Shown here piece after piece: positions 54,226 through 63,933 of a stretch of 64,000 bases of DNA (the stretch's first letter is position 1; the number at the start of each line of letters is the position of its first letter). A program made the position numbers and the translations under genes. A model generated the notes under the pieces. It saw only the letters and a program-made list of their open reading frames with translations, did not search any database and had not been told where the DNA came from. The stretch comes from Planctomycetota bacterium. Lineage in GTDB: Bacteria; Planctomycetota; UBA8742; UBA2392. The stretch lies in contig JABARW010000045.1 of the NCBI GenBank assembly GCA_019186845.1, positions 39,097-103,096 of the forward strand, in the 5' to 3' direction.

Positions 54226-54316
54226 ACTACGGATCAGAAGGTTGCACGTTCGACTCGTGCCGGGTGTACCAGCAGCAAGGCCGCCTCCAGAGCCAATCTG
54301 GAGGCGGCTTGCGTTT
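54226..54316 (+). repeat. Right attachment repeat (displaced tRNA-Arg 3' end)
   Basis: 91 bp matching 21742-21832 at 87 positions. It lacks the tRNA 5' half (D arm and acceptor strand), so it is not a functional tRNA. Its T stem reads GCACG/CGTGC instead of GAACG/CGTTC, keeping the pairing. Weaker similarity continues to about 54366. Confidence 0.95.
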
Positions 54317-54698
54317 CAAGATCGGAGGCCGGAGATGGCCTGGTGCACGGAAATTTGAGCGTAATTGCGACGGTTTCCGACCCCCGTTGAAGGGACCACA
54401 GGGGCACGGGGCAGGTGGTCGTGGGTTCGAGCCCCCCGCTCCAGTAAACACCGCCAGCATCGGCACTTATGCCGAGGCTGGCAGCGGTCGCCTAGGAAGA
54501 ACCTGTCAGTCACCCTGACACGATTGAACGTGGTATCGATTGGTTCGTGTTCAACAACTCTGCCCGGACTTGGCGCACCGAATCTGCGCCAATCCGGGAC
54601 TGTCCGACATTTTTAGCCGACGTTTTCCGTCTGCTGCGTGTCCTTTCATGGTGTCTGGTCCGCGCCGAGGCGCTATCACGGGGTCATGAGGGGTTACC
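54317..54698. other. Gene-free stretch outside the island
   Basis: About 380 bp with no convincing gene. A T-arm-like segment (GGGTTCGAGCCC near 54421-54436) does not fold into a tRNA. The promoter of the following secreted-protein gene is expected here but not evident. Confidence 0.4.
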
Positions 54699-57269
54699 AT
54701 GAGATTGTTCCGGCCTATGCATGCGTGTTACCTGGCGTTTGCGTTGCTTTCCGTGGTGGGGTCGGCTGGAATCACGGACGCTCAAGCCAAGAGGGGCATC
54801 AAGCCTGACGAAACACCCACCTCTGACGCTCAGCGCATCGAAGAACTCTGGCGGCCCTCAGCTGACAAAGTCAGCAAGGCCGAAGCCGCCCTAAGCAAAC
54901 TCACGCCCGAACAGCTCGCCTTGGCCAACGCAATGCGCATTCTGGTCAATCGTCCTGACGACAGTGCGCAGGCCGCGCCGCTCAACCGCTTGCCTGGGGT
55001 TGCAGCACTGGGTTCGGGAGGCGCAAGCCTTGCCACTGCGCCAGAGTATGCGCTGAGACTGGCAGCCCTGTTGCGAGCGGGACTGCCGGCAGTCGATGCA
55101 CTCGTGGCCGAGACCGCGGCCTACCTGAGTTCGCCGCGAAGTGCTCAAGCTGAACGCTTCAGTGAGGTACTGCTCGATTTGCTCGTCTGTGACGCTGTCT
55201 GCGCACGCGAAGAAAGAGAGTTCGCAACGTTGCAGGCAAGGGCCTCGGCGCGGGCCAAAGAAGCCTGCGCCATGCTGAAGTGGACGTCGCAGGAACCCTC
55301 ATCCCTGCCCAGCGCTGAACAGCTCCGAGATTTGGGCTGCGAGGCTCTTTGCAGGCGCATTGCAAATTCGCGCGGCTGGGTGGTTCAACTTCCCGCGGGT
55401 TGGAGTGAGGTCGTTGAATCACTGTGCCGCAGCCTGCGCTCCAAAGGCCGCCTTTGGCCAGAAGCCGTGTCATTTGCTGACAGGGCCTCGACTCCCGCTC
55501 AGAGCGCGCTCTGGATGGGCGCTCTGCTCTCGATGACGCGCTTTGAAACCTGTATGGACGTAACCAAGGGCTCGCATGCCGGCATCTATACTGCCGCATG
55601 CCGCGCCGTGACTCGGTCCATCAATGAAGCGCGCCTGGTCTGGGCAACGGGAATGGATCTTGATGGCGCAGCGCTGCTTGCGCTGTTTCCGAAGGAGATG
55701 GAACCCGATGGCTGCAAGCCGCTCCATGGCCACTTACACGGGAAATCTCTCTCCTACTTTGCGGCCGCTGATTTCAAGGCACTCGGATTGGGTCTTGCGG
55801 CTGCCATCGGCTGGCTGGTCGAACCCTCATGGAATCTGCCTGAGAGCATGCGCGAACTCTACTTGCCGCCCAGTTCCCTGGACGATAAGCACTACGTCAC
55901 CCAGCTCAGTTTGAACCTGCTGGGGTTTTGCGGCGGGCTAGGCCCGACGGAGAAGTGCACAGTCATTGGTACCCCGGAGGAGTTCAGCACCTGGGCTGGC
56001 GATCTTGCGGTGTTGGATGCGCGCAAGACACCGCGCCTGCAGGACAAGATCAGCAACGCTATCAGCCAGGCCGCAATCTGGCTGAAGGCGCAGCAGCGAC
56101 CGGACGGAACTTTCAACGGCACTTACAGCGCGCGGTTGGGCGGGCATTGCTTGAACATGCTGGCGCTGCTGGACGCAGGGATGTCGCGCGAGGATCCCTG
56201 CATTCGGAAAGCGTTGCAGGTGATGCCGAGTCTGAATATGGGACAGCCCACGTCTCAACTGGACGGGCCGGTGTATGGATACGCTGTCGCGTTGCTGATG
56301 TTCCAGAAATACTACGAGAAAGAGCAATTGGCGGCAAAGGTGCTGGAAGCGTCCGATCCCAACGACTACAGGAAGGCGACAGCAAAGGTCTGGCGCGGCA
56401 TAAGGGCTGAGCATCGCGACCTGATCAGCAAGATTGTCGCGGTCTTGACCAGTAATGACCATGGCTTTGGCTGGAGTTACTTCGCACCGGCAACGCAGGA
56501 CGGCACGGCGACCAATTTTGGCGATAAGGCATGGCGAGACAACAGCAACTCACAGTATGCGGTCATGGGTCTGAAATCCGCGTCGCTGCTGGGTGCTACC
56601 TTCGATCGCGCGATTCTCGCGGGGGAAGCGAAACGGCTGATTCGCTGTTACGAGCCCGACCGCGCCTTTCCCGCAATCCGCGTCGGGCTTACGGGCGAAA
56701 ACGATGAAAAGCGCACGGGCACACCTGCCACGATTGTCCCCGGTGGGTGGGACTACACCAGCCCAAAGACTGACCCGGCGGAGAACTCTGATCTGTATGT
56801 GACGACGCCGGCCATGACCGCGGCAGGAATCTCAAGCTTGGTGATCTGTCGCGACGAACTCAGGCTAAGTGGTCTTCTGGACGCCAAACTCAAGTCGGAT
56901 ATCGACCTGCATATCCATGGGGCGCTGTTCTGGGTCGGCAGCAAGTTCAGCTATCGCTACATGCGCGGGCAGCCGTTGGTGCGCATCGGCGCTGAAGGCT
57001 GGGGCAAGTACTACGATATGTATTCCATCGAACGCGCTGGTGTACTCAGCAACGTGCGCAAAATGGCCAACGCCGAATGGTATGCCGAAGGCGCCCTGCT
57101 GCTTGTTGAAACGCAACAAAGTGACGGCGCCTGGCCGGACATCGCGGGCATGAAGCCCGCAGGTGATAGCAAGGGGCCCAATACCGTAGATCACTGCTTT
57201 GCGATTCTGTTTCTCAAGCGCGCGGTGGTGCCGGTAACGCGCAGGCCGGTAATCACGCAGGAAGACTAA
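54699..57269 (+). CDS. Secreted alpha-toroid (prenyltransferase/terpene-cyclase-like repeat) protein
   Basis: 856 residues with GAGGGG before the ATG. Signal peptide MRLFRPMHACYLAFALLSVVGSAGITDAQA. The C-terminal half holds repeats typical of squalene-cyclase-like toroids: AIWLKAQQRPDGTFNGTYS...LNMLALLDAG, SNSQYAVMGLKSA and ALLLVETQQSDGAWPD. The DXDD catalytic motif of cyclases is not seen, so it is more likely a binding or structural protein of the cell envelope. The N-terminal half (residues ~60-450) is helical and unassigned. First gene of a co-directional set with sigma factor, FecR-like and gingipain-like genes. Confidence 0.72.
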   Translation: MRLFRPMHACYLAFALLSVVGSAGITDAQAKRGIKPDETPTSDAQRIEELWRPSADKVSKAEAALSKLTPEQLALANAMRILVNRPDDSAQAAPLNRLPGVAALGSGGASLATAPEYALRLAALLRAGLPAVDALVAETAAYLSSPRSAQAERFSEVLLDLLVCDAVCAREEREFATLQARASARAKEACAMLKWTSQEPSSLPSAEQLRDLGCEALCRRIANSRGWVVQLPAGWSEVVESLCRSLRSKGRLWPEAVSFADRASTPAQSALWMGALLSMTRFETCMDVTKGSHAGIYTAACRAVTRSINEARLVWATGMDLDGAALLALFPKEMEPDGCKPLHGHLHGKSLSYFAAADFKALGLGLAAAIGWLVEPSWNLPESMRELYLPPSSLDDKHYVTQLSLNLLGFCGGLGPTEKCTVIGTPEEFSTWAGDLAVLDARKTPRLQDKISNAISQAAIWLKAQQRPDGTFNGTYSARLGGHCLNMLALLDAGMSREDPCIRKALQVMPSLNMGQPTSQLDGPVYGYAVALLMFQKYYEKEQLAAKVLEASDPNDYRKATAKVWRGIRAEHRDLISKIVAVLTSNDHGFGWSYFAPATQDGTATNFGDKAWRDNSNSQYAVMGLKSASLLGATFDRAILAGEAKRLIRCYEPDRAFPAIRVGLTGENDEKRTGTPATIVPGGWDYTSPKTDPAENSDLYVTTPAMTAAGISSLVICRDELRLSGLLDAKLKSDIDLHIHGALFWVGSKFSYRYMRGQPLVRIGAEGWGKYYDMYSIERAGVLSNVRKMANAEWYAEGALLLVETQQSDGAWPDIAGMKPAGDSKGPNTVDHCFAILFLKRAVVPVTRRPVITQED

Positions 57270-57328
57270 CGAGCCCCTATTGGCCTTTCGATTAGTGCCT
57301 CCTTGGTGGACATGCTTTCCTAGAGAGA

Positions 57329-57841
57329 ATGACTGAAGCGTCGGGCATCGCGTCCTTGGTCATCGCCGCTCGCAAGGGCGATCGAGAGGCTTTCGGTGAG
57401 CTTGTGCGCATGTTTCTTCCCGCAGTGATCGCGACTGCTCTCTCGATTGTGCGTTCGCGCGAGAACGCCGAGGATGTCGCGCAGATTGCATTTCTCCGTG
57501 CGTGGCGCTCTCTCTCCACATTGCAGGCTTCAGCTGCGTTCTCCGCCTGGCTGACGACCATCGTGAAGAACTGCGCGCGGAACTGGCTGCGCGATCACTC
57601 CTTTCAATCCCGGATGACGCACGATCTCGATAGCGTAGACAAGCCCGCGCCGGAGCCGATGGACGACGATCTTCCCGCCCCGGTACGCAAGCTGCCCGGC
57701 CAACTTCGCGAAGTCGTTCTGCTTCGCTACGTCAGTGCGCTTTCTTATGAAGAGATCGCCCTGGCTCTGGACGAACCGCTCGCGGTCGTGCGCGACCGCC
57801 TCTATCGGGCCAAACTGGCTTTACAGGAAATGTTGAAATAG
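57329..57841 (+). CDS. ECF-type RNA polymerase sigma factor
   Basis: 170 residues with sigma region 2 (DREAFGELVRMFLPAVIATALSIVRSRENAEDVAQIAFLRAWRSL; the DVxQxxF/LRAW motif binds core and -10) and region 4 (LPGQLREVVLLRYVSALSYEEIALALDEPLAVVRDRLYRAKLAL). No regions 1 or 3, as expected for ECF factors. The next gene encodes a probable membrane anti-sigma partner 38 bp downstream. Probable targets are the neighbouring secreted proteins. Confidence 0.95.
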   Translation: MTEASGIASLVIAARKGDREAFGELVRMFLPAVIATALSIVRSRENAEDVAQIAFLRAWRSLSTLQASAAFSAWLTTIVKNCARNWLRDHSFQSRMTHDLDSVDKPAPEPMDDDLPAPVRKLPGQLREVVLLRYVSALSYEEIALALDEPLAVVRDRLYRAKLALQEMLK

Positions 57842-57878
57842 TCCCGACATTTTCACGATCCCCCGTGTCTCTTAGGTT

Positions 57879-59453
57879 ATGAACGAGCAAGATATCCATC
57901 AGCAGATCTGGGAATACGCAGACGGGCGCCCTGCTTCCGCCGAGCTCGAACGTACTTTGCGGGAAAGGCCCGAACTTCGCGCCGAACTGGAGCAGGCACG
58001 CAAGCATGCGCGCCTGCTCCGGGAAACGTTGGGCAAGATCCACTCCGATGACGGCTATGCCGATCGTCTCCGTGAGCGGATTCTTGCCGAGCTTCCAAGT
58101 CCCACGGTGTCATACTGGCGTCCCCTTCTTGCGGTTGCGGCATCAGTGGCCGTAGTTCTGGCAGGGTTCTCGATCTATTGGCTTGCCGCGCGCGATGACC
58201 ATGCGCAAAACAACAGAATTGGGGTCAACGCACCAGATGTTCCAGTGCCGGCCAAGTACCAGCAATGGACAGTAGAGCGCTTCAACCCTGGCGCATCTGA
58301 AACGCAGAATGCACTGGTTCGTACGGAGCAACGGTTGAGTTCAGGCAGCAGCCTCGAACTTGGCCAGCAGGAGTATGCCAAGGTCAGCGACCCCCAAACC
58401 GGCGCAACTTGGCTCGCTTACCCGGGCGCGCAATTGGCTGCAGAGGGAGAGCTGCGGTTGCAGCGCGGTTCGATCGAGTTGCAGGGCGCGAATAGCAGCG
58501 CAGAAATTGTGGCAGCCGGTATGAAGTACAGGTCGCGTTCCAATTTCAGCGTCACTGTGCAAGGCGCGGCTACTCTGGTGTGCGTTTACTCCGGGACTGT
58601 CACACAGTCCTTCACCAACACGACTGAGACGCTTGGCGAGGGCCGCCACGAACGTGGCGGCAAGCAAGAGGCTTCGCGCGTTGAAGCGTGGTCGGCCTAC
58701 GTGAAGGGATTCGAGGCCTGGCGCCTCAAGGATTACGCTCAAGCGCGTGCCTCCTTTGGTGCCGCCGCCAGTAGTGCTGAACTGGATGAAACCTCGCGTC
58801 GCTACGCCCACTTCTACTGGTTCGCTTCCGCCGGATGCGAGGTCGACAAGAGTGCCGCCGTCGTCATCGGCGAGTCCTACATCAAGGCCTATGCCGGCGA
58901 CGCGACGGTGCCCTACGTGCGTTTCTTCATGGGCAAATATCTACTTGACCTTGGCGAGCGCGAGAAGGGCAAAGGTCATCTCGCAGAAGTTGCGATCACG
59001 GGATCCGCGCAACTGCGAGATCTGGCACAATGCCTAATCGACGAGCAGGAAGGTGCGAAGAGGGCTCAGGCACAGGTGTTGTGGGTGACGTTCTATCGTG
59101 AGTGGCAACGACAGAATTACGCTGCCTGCGAGAAGGCCATGTTGGAGTTGCTTCGCGACTGCCCCACCGACGCAAGTGTGACGCGAGGTGAGGCGCGATT
59201 CCGTATCTTCTGTGCCGTAGGCAACCAAGCCCGACTTGAAGAAGCCATTGCCCTGGGCGACGAATTCCTGCTCGCGCACCCGAAACATGAGGCCTGCGAT
59301 TACGTGCTTTACTTCAAAGCCGCCTATCTTTCCCAGTTGGGGAAAACAGATGCCGCACTGGAGACACTGTCCCGGCTGGAGAAGGACTTTCCCGACAGCT
59401 CGATGCGCAAGTTCGCGCTGACGCTCCGCGAAGACCTGCGCTCGAGAAAGTAA
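57879..59453 (+). CDS. Membrane anti-sigma/FecR-like protein with TPR-like C-terminus
   Basis: 524 residues. Residues 1-85 resemble a cytoplasmic anti-sigma domain (QQIWEYADGRPASAELERTL). One membrane helix (LLAVAASVAVVLAGFSIYWLA, ~88-110) follows. The external part first shows a FecR-like beta domain (VSDPQTGATWLAYPGAQLAAEGELRLQRGSIEL) and then TPR-like helices (AWRLKDYAQARASFGAAASS, KTDAALETLSRLEKDFPDS). It should hold the ECF factor until an outside signal arrives. Confidence 0.85.
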   Translation: MNEQDIHQQIWEYADGRPASAELERTLRERPELRAELEQARKHARLLRETLGKIHSDDGYADRLRERILAELPSPTVSYWRPLLAVAASVAVVLAGFSIYWLAARDDHAQNNRIGVNAPDVPVPAKYQQWTVERFNPGASETQNALVRTEQRLSSGSSLELGQQEYAKVSDPQTGATWLAYPGAQLAAEGELRLQRGSIELQGANSSAEIVAAGMKYRSRSNFSVTVQGAATLVCVYSGTVTQSFTNTTETLGEGRHERGGKQEASRVEAWSAYVKGFEAWRLKDYAQARASFGAAASSAELDETSRRYAHFYWFASAGCEVDKSAAVVIGESYIKAYAGDATVPYVRFFMGKYLLDLGEREKGKGHLAEVAITGSAQLRDLAQCLIDEQEGAKRAQAQVLWVTFYREWQRQNYAACEKAMLELLRDCPTDASVTRGEARFRIFCAVGNQARLEEAIALGDEFLLAHPKHEACDYVLYFKAAYLSQLGKTDAALETLSRLEKDFPDSSMRKFALTLREDLRSRK

Positions 59454-59482
59454 CGACCACGGATTACCCAGAAAGCGAAACC

Positions 59483-62400
59483 ATGAAAACGCGACCGATT
59501 GCCTTCTCGCTGGCGACGTTGGGACTGTGCCTCGCCGCTGTGCAAGTGCCTGAAGTGGTCTCCCTTGCGCAGGAATCCAAGAGCAAGACACAGACCGAGG
59601 AGCGCGAGGACTACGTCATCGCCACCAACCTGGCAGAGAGTGACGAGTACTATCAGGCAGTCAGAAAGCTGCAGGAACACCGCCAGGCAAAAACCGTGGC
59701 GCGCTTTTCGGGCCGCAATCTTGAGCCGCTATTTGTGGAGATCAAGCGGCTTCAGCCGCGATTCGTCACTTTTGTGCTGCGTCCGGGCGACATTGACCTG
59801 AACCTGAACTACGAAATTCTCGAGCGGGCCAGCGCGCTCGATGACGACCCCTTCGTCGATTTTGCCCATGGCTTCATCACAGGCAAGTCGCCAAAGGCGG
59901 CGTTGACGCTGGTCGAGAACATCATTCGAGCTGAGAATAACCCGGCCGGGCATCCATACAGCGGAGTTGATTTTGGCCCCGTCTCTATCGAGGAGGACCG
60001 AGCCTACGAATCAACGCAGCCTTACCACGGCAAATTCCGCATGACGACGTTTCAGCACAGCACCAAGGGATTTCCGGATTCTGCCAAGGACCTGCTCAAT
60101 GGCGTCGGCCTGGCGCGCTATTGGGGCCACGGCATGCCCGAGGGCGTCTGTGACGGCCTGACGGCTAGCCAAGCGAAGAACATGGATACATGGCCCGCCG
60201 TGATCTTCGGCGGAGCCTGCTACACGGGAGTCTGCGGCACAACTTTTGACAAATCGCTCGGGAAGCCAACTTGTGCAGCGCGAGTAATTGCCCCAGAAGA
60301 ATCGTTCTGCCTCAATCTGCTCGCTTCGGGCTGCACGGGTTTCTTTGCAGCCCTTGACCCCGATCATGGCATCACGGCCGGCCAGGAAATGCAGCACTTG
60401 ATGGAGACCGGGTGCGAGTTGGGTGCGGCCATGGCCTACTCCTACGGCCTGATCACGCTGGCCGGCGGCGAAATGAAGGGCAAGTTCCATCGGCTTGAAG
60501 ACGGAAAACCCCAGCCCTCAAAAGTCGGGTCAGGCAACAACAAGTATTTCGAGATCATGCGCCACGGCGCCGCCTGCCGCGCGCTGTTTGGCGATCCGGC
60601 CTTCAAGCCCTACAAGAAGGCACTCGTCGAGCCGATGTTCGCTGCCAGCGTTGATTGGCGCAGCCGTCAGGGTCGCATCACCATGCGTGCCGGTGATTGG
60701 TATGGCGGCATCGACATCTTTCACTGCGATGAAAAGGGCCACATGGCCAACAAGTTCCTGGGCACGGTCGAAATCCCTGCCGGCGTCAACGTATCCAACG
60801 TCAGGGCGACATCGCTCCAGTCCAACGGGCGGGATCTCGGCTCTCCGATCTACAGCGCATGGCAGGTTGAGACTCGTGGTGACAAGCGTTTGCTTCACGT
60901 GCAGTTTGACGTGGCTGGAGATGCGCTGCCCATAGGCAACGCGGCCGCCGGAACCTTCGCGGATTTCGTGGTTGAATCGGGTGAATCATCAGCAGCGACA
61001 ATTCCAGCGGCCAGCTACGTAGTCGCTGTCGAAGACGGTGCAGGCGAAGGCTGGCAGGACGTCGGCAGGAAACTCGCGGATCACCGTAAGGCCAAACTGA
61101 TCCGTTTCAAACTCGATGACCTGAAGGCACTGGTCCCGCAGTTGCGCGACGCCAAGGCCCGCTATCTGGCGCTGGTGATGCGCCCGCAGTCACTGGATGC
61201 CAACGTGACTCGTGAGCTGGTGCCGCTGCTGACCGGCATTGACGAAGACCCGTTCGTGGATGTGGCCTTTGGTGTCATCACCGGCGCCACGGCCTCAGAC
61301 GCACTCAAGTTCGTCAACAACATCATTCGTGCTGAGAAGGAAGGTGTTCCCGGCCGCGGCGTAGGCCTGCACGCTGCCGGCGTCGACAAGTGCATGGAGT
61401 TGGGCGAGGCCGATTCGATTTACGGTGCGCCCGGCCGCGCTTTCCCGTATCGCGAGCATTACGTCTACGGCAAAGACACCAATTGGAAGAATTGGTGGCA
61501 GGAACGGCGCGACCACCTCAAGGGCAACGGCCTGATCGCGCTGGGCTCCTGTGGGGATTCACAGGGTATCTGGCTGTTTCCCGCCGAGCGCAACATGCAG
61601 CGCGAAAAGCACTGGAAGTACGATCCCAAGAAGGTCGGCGATGACCCCAAGGGCGAGATGCCGCGCCTGACTCCCGAAATCATTTTTGGTGGCAAGGACG
61701 GCCCAGACGTGTTTCCCGCCGTGGTCATCAACGGATCCTGTCACTCCGCAGTCACCTGCCGCACGGTGGTCGAGGCTGACATCGTGTCGACGTTTGGCGA
61801 CACCGAGGGCAAGGTGATCTTCCATGAAATCGCGCCGGAGCAGTCCTTCCCATTGACTGCCATCGCGCACGGCGCCACGGCATACATCGGCCCCTTGGCG
61901 GCCAACCACGCCTCGCGTGCCTCGATTGAGAACTCATACATGCTGACCATGGGTGCGCCCTTGGGCGATGTGATGCTGCGCTGCTACAACGAGCTGGTGA
62001 TGGGGTCGGCCGACCGGAGCATTTTCGTTCCGCGCCTGATTGCCAACCAGCCTTCGCCCCAGGATGAAGGCTGGTGCATGTGGGTGGACTGCCTGCACCG
62101 CGTGCTGATTGGCGATCCGGCGTTCAACCCGTTCTCCAAACCCGCGCAGGATGTTGAGAAAGTCAGTGTTGACGCAAATGCCAAGGGTGTGCGCGTGACT
62201 CTGGAAGTCAGCGATCCGACTCAGGACGTGCGCATCTGGGACCCTTGGTGCAAAGAAGGGGGCAACAACGCGCGTCTGCTGGCGGTGGTAAAGCTGCCCA
62301 ATTCCGCCGCACGCATCGTCAACAAGAAGCTGGTCGAGGCCAAGGTCAAACGCGACGGCAAATGGCAGAACGTAGCTCTTAGCCTGCAGGCTGAACTGGA

Positions 62401-63871
62401 ACTCTGCGCCGATGGCTCCACAGCCCTCCACCTGAAAGCGTCGGGCAAGCGCGGAGATCTCGAACAGGAATGGAAGAAGAACGAGAAGGGAGAGTATGAG
62501 CTCGCCAACGGAAAACCCGAGGCTATCAGCGCCGTGTTCGAGATTGAACTCGACAAGGGCCAGGGCACCGGCACCACTCCGCCCAAGACTGGCGAATCGA
62601 GTTTCGCTCCGGCCAAACTCTGGGACATGCCGCTCAAGGGTGCCGCTTTTGGCAGCGCGGCGACTGGTGACCTTGATGGCGACGGCAAGCCCGAGATCGT
62701 GTTCGGAACCTACTTTGGCGAATCTCGTACCTACTGTGTTGATGGCGCCACGGGCAAGGTCAAGTGGTTCTTCGAGGTCAAGCGCGGCCCCATCGACGGT
62801 TCTGTTGTCATTGCCGATGTGACGGGCGACGCGAAGCCGGAAGTGCTGTTTGCGGGCTCGGCCTCGGGCGAGATTGTCTGCCTCGATGGCCAGGGCAGGC
62901 AGGTTTGGGCCGTCGATGACGAGATCGATGGCGAGACTTTTGACGGCGCGATCGCGGTGGGCGATCTGGATGGCAACGGCACTAAGGAGATTCTGATTGC
63001 ATCGGCCCTCAGGCTCTCCGGCGAGGGCGTGCTTTACTGTCGCGCGGGCAAGGACGGCAAGATCATCTGGCAGCAGAAGCTGCAGGGCTGGATTCAGAAC
63101 TCGGTCACTCTCGTTGATATTGACGGCGACAAGCTGGACGATTGTGTAGTGGCCACGTGGCGAGGCGACAACACGGTTCAGGCATTTTCCGGGAAAGACG
63201 GAAAGCCCCTTTGGAAGTATCAGGCAGGCGGCTGGATGTATCACTGCCCGTCAGTGGGCGACCTCGATGGCGACGGTAAAGAAGAACTGGCGATTGGCGG
63301 CTACGACCAGTGCCTTCACATTCTCAATCTCAAAGGCGAAGCCGTGCGTGTGATTGACGTGGGTCTGCACATTCTCGCGCCCACCACGATGCACGACATT
63401 GATGGCGACGGAAAACTGGAAGTCATCGTGACCACTCTTGCCGGTCAAGACGGCAAGAGCCGCGCCATTGCCTATGACGGCAAAGGCAAGCAGGTGTGGA
63501 ACGTGGCAGTGGGCGCCGGGGCGATCTGGCGCGGCGCTGTCGTGGCGGAAGTTGACGGCGCGCCGGGAGTCGAGCTGCTGATTCAACCAGAGGACGAATG
63601 CGCGCTGGTTGCGCTTGAGCCTAAGTCGGGGAGAGAACTCTGGCGAATCTCACTTGCGGAGTACAACACCAAGGACCGGCTCTACCGCACTTCCAGCGCA
63701 ACGGTTGTCGATGACTTTGACGGCGACGGAATGAACGACGTGTTCTTCAGCGCCGGCGGCGACCTTGAAAAGCGCTTTGGCCTCGCGGTGTGCTTCAAGG
63801 GTAACGGCAGAGGCCAGAAGTGGACGACCTTCCACGGCGACCTGCGCCACCACAACCGCGCGCCCAAGTGA
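59483..63871 (+). CDS. Secreted gingipain (C25)-like protein, duplicated, with FG-GAP repeats
   Basis: 1462 residues with a signal peptide (MKTRPIAFSLATLGLCLAAV). The first unit has RYWGHGMPEG (H216) and GGACYTGVC (C246), the Cys-His dyad pattern of caspase-like C25 peptidases. A second unit (residues ~510-880) repeats the lead-in (RKLADHRKAKLIRFKLDDL like VRKLQEHRQAKTVARFSGRNL), but GSCGDSQG stands where WGHG would be, while NGSCHSAVTC keeps the Cys. From ~1040, seven or so FG-GAP/VCBS-type blades with DLDGDGKPEIVFG-type Ca loops follow. A surface protease or adhesin is likely. Confidence 0.8.
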   Translation: MKTRPIAFSLATLGLCLAAVQVPEVVSLAQESKSKTQTEEREDYVIATNLAESDEYYQAVRKLQEHRQAKTVARFSGRNLEPLFVEIKRLQPRFVTFVLRPGDIDLNLNYEILERASALDDDPFVDFAHGFITGKSPKAALTLVENIIRAENNPAGHPYSGVDFGPVSIEEDRAYESTQPYHGKFRMTTFQHSTKGFPDSAKDLLNGVGLARYWGHGMPEGVCDGLTASQAKNMDTWPAVIFGGACYTGVCGTTFDKSLGKPTCAARVIAPEESFCLNLLASGCTGFFAALDPDHGITAGQEMQHLMETGCELGAAMAYSYGLITLAGGEMKGKFHRLEDGKPQPSKVGSGNNKYFEIMRHGAACRALFGDPAFKPYKKALVEPMFAASVDWRSRQGRITMRAGDWYGGIDIFHCDEKGHMANKFLGTVEIPAGVNVSNVRATSLQSNGRDLGSPIYSAWQVETRGDKRLLHVQFDVAGDALPIGNAAAGTFADFVVESGESSAATIPAASYVVAVEDGAGEGWQDVGRKLADHRKAKLIRFKLDDLKALVPQLRDAKARYLALVMRPQSLDANVTRELVPLLTGIDEDPFVDVAFGVITGATASDALKFVNNIIRAEKEGVPGRGVGLHAAGVDKCMELGEADSIYGAPGRAFPYREHYVYGKDTNWKNWWQERRDHLKGNGLIALGSCGDSQGIWLFPAERNMQREKHWKYDPKKVGDDPKGEMPRLTPEIIFGGKDGPDVFPAVVINGSCHSAVTCRTVVEADIVSTFGDTEGKVIFHEIAPEQSFPLTAIAHGATAYIGPLAANHASRASIENSYMLTMGAPLGDVMLRCYNELVMGSADRSIFVPRLIANQPSPQDEGWCMWVDCLHRVLIGDPAFNPFSKPAQDVEKVSVDANAKGVRVTLEVSDPTQDVRIWDPWCKEGGNNARLLAVVKLPNSAARIVNKKLVEAKVKRDGKWQNVALSLQAELELCADGSTALHLKASGKRGDLEQEWKKNEKGEYELANGKPEAISAVFEIELDKGQGTGTTPPKTGESSFAPAKLWDMPLKGAAFGSAATGDLDGDGKPEIVFGTYFGESRTYCVDGATGKVKWFFEVKRGPIDGSVVIADVTGDAKPEVLFAGSASGEIVCLDGQGRQVWAVDDEIDGETFDGAIAVGDLDGNGTKEILIASALRLSGEGVLYCRAGKDGKIIWQQKLQGWIQNSVTLVDIDGDKLDDCVVATWRGDNTVQAFSGKDGKPLWKYQAGGWMYHCPSVGDLDGDGKEELAIGGYDQCLHILNLKGEAVRVIDVGLHILAPTTMHDIDGDGKLEVIVTTLAGQDGKSRAIAYDGKGKQVWNVAVGAGAIWRGAVVAEVDGAPGVELLIQPEDECALVALEPKSGRELWRISLAEYNTKDRLYRTSSATVVDDFDGDGMNDVFFSAGGDLEKRFGLAVCFKGNGRGQKWTTFHGDLRHHNRAPK

Positions 63872-63880
63872 ATTGTAAAC

Positions 63881-63933
63881 GGCGGTTGAAAAGTGAAGCA
63901 CCCCAAAGGGAGGGAAAGGGCGGTTGAAAAGTG
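63881..63933 (+). repeat. 15-bp direct repeat after the gingipain-like gene
   Basis: GGCGGTTGAAAAGTG at 63881-63895 and 63919-63933. A GC palindrome GCGGCGG-tatt-CCGCCGC follows at about 63973-63990. No gene is visible to the window edge. Confidence 0.8.

Noticed and set aside
54395..54450. Second tRNA 3' end (GGGTTCGAGCCC with CGCTCCA)
   Set aside because: The T stem and acceptor strand overlap and no 5' half is present; it cannot fold as a tRNA.
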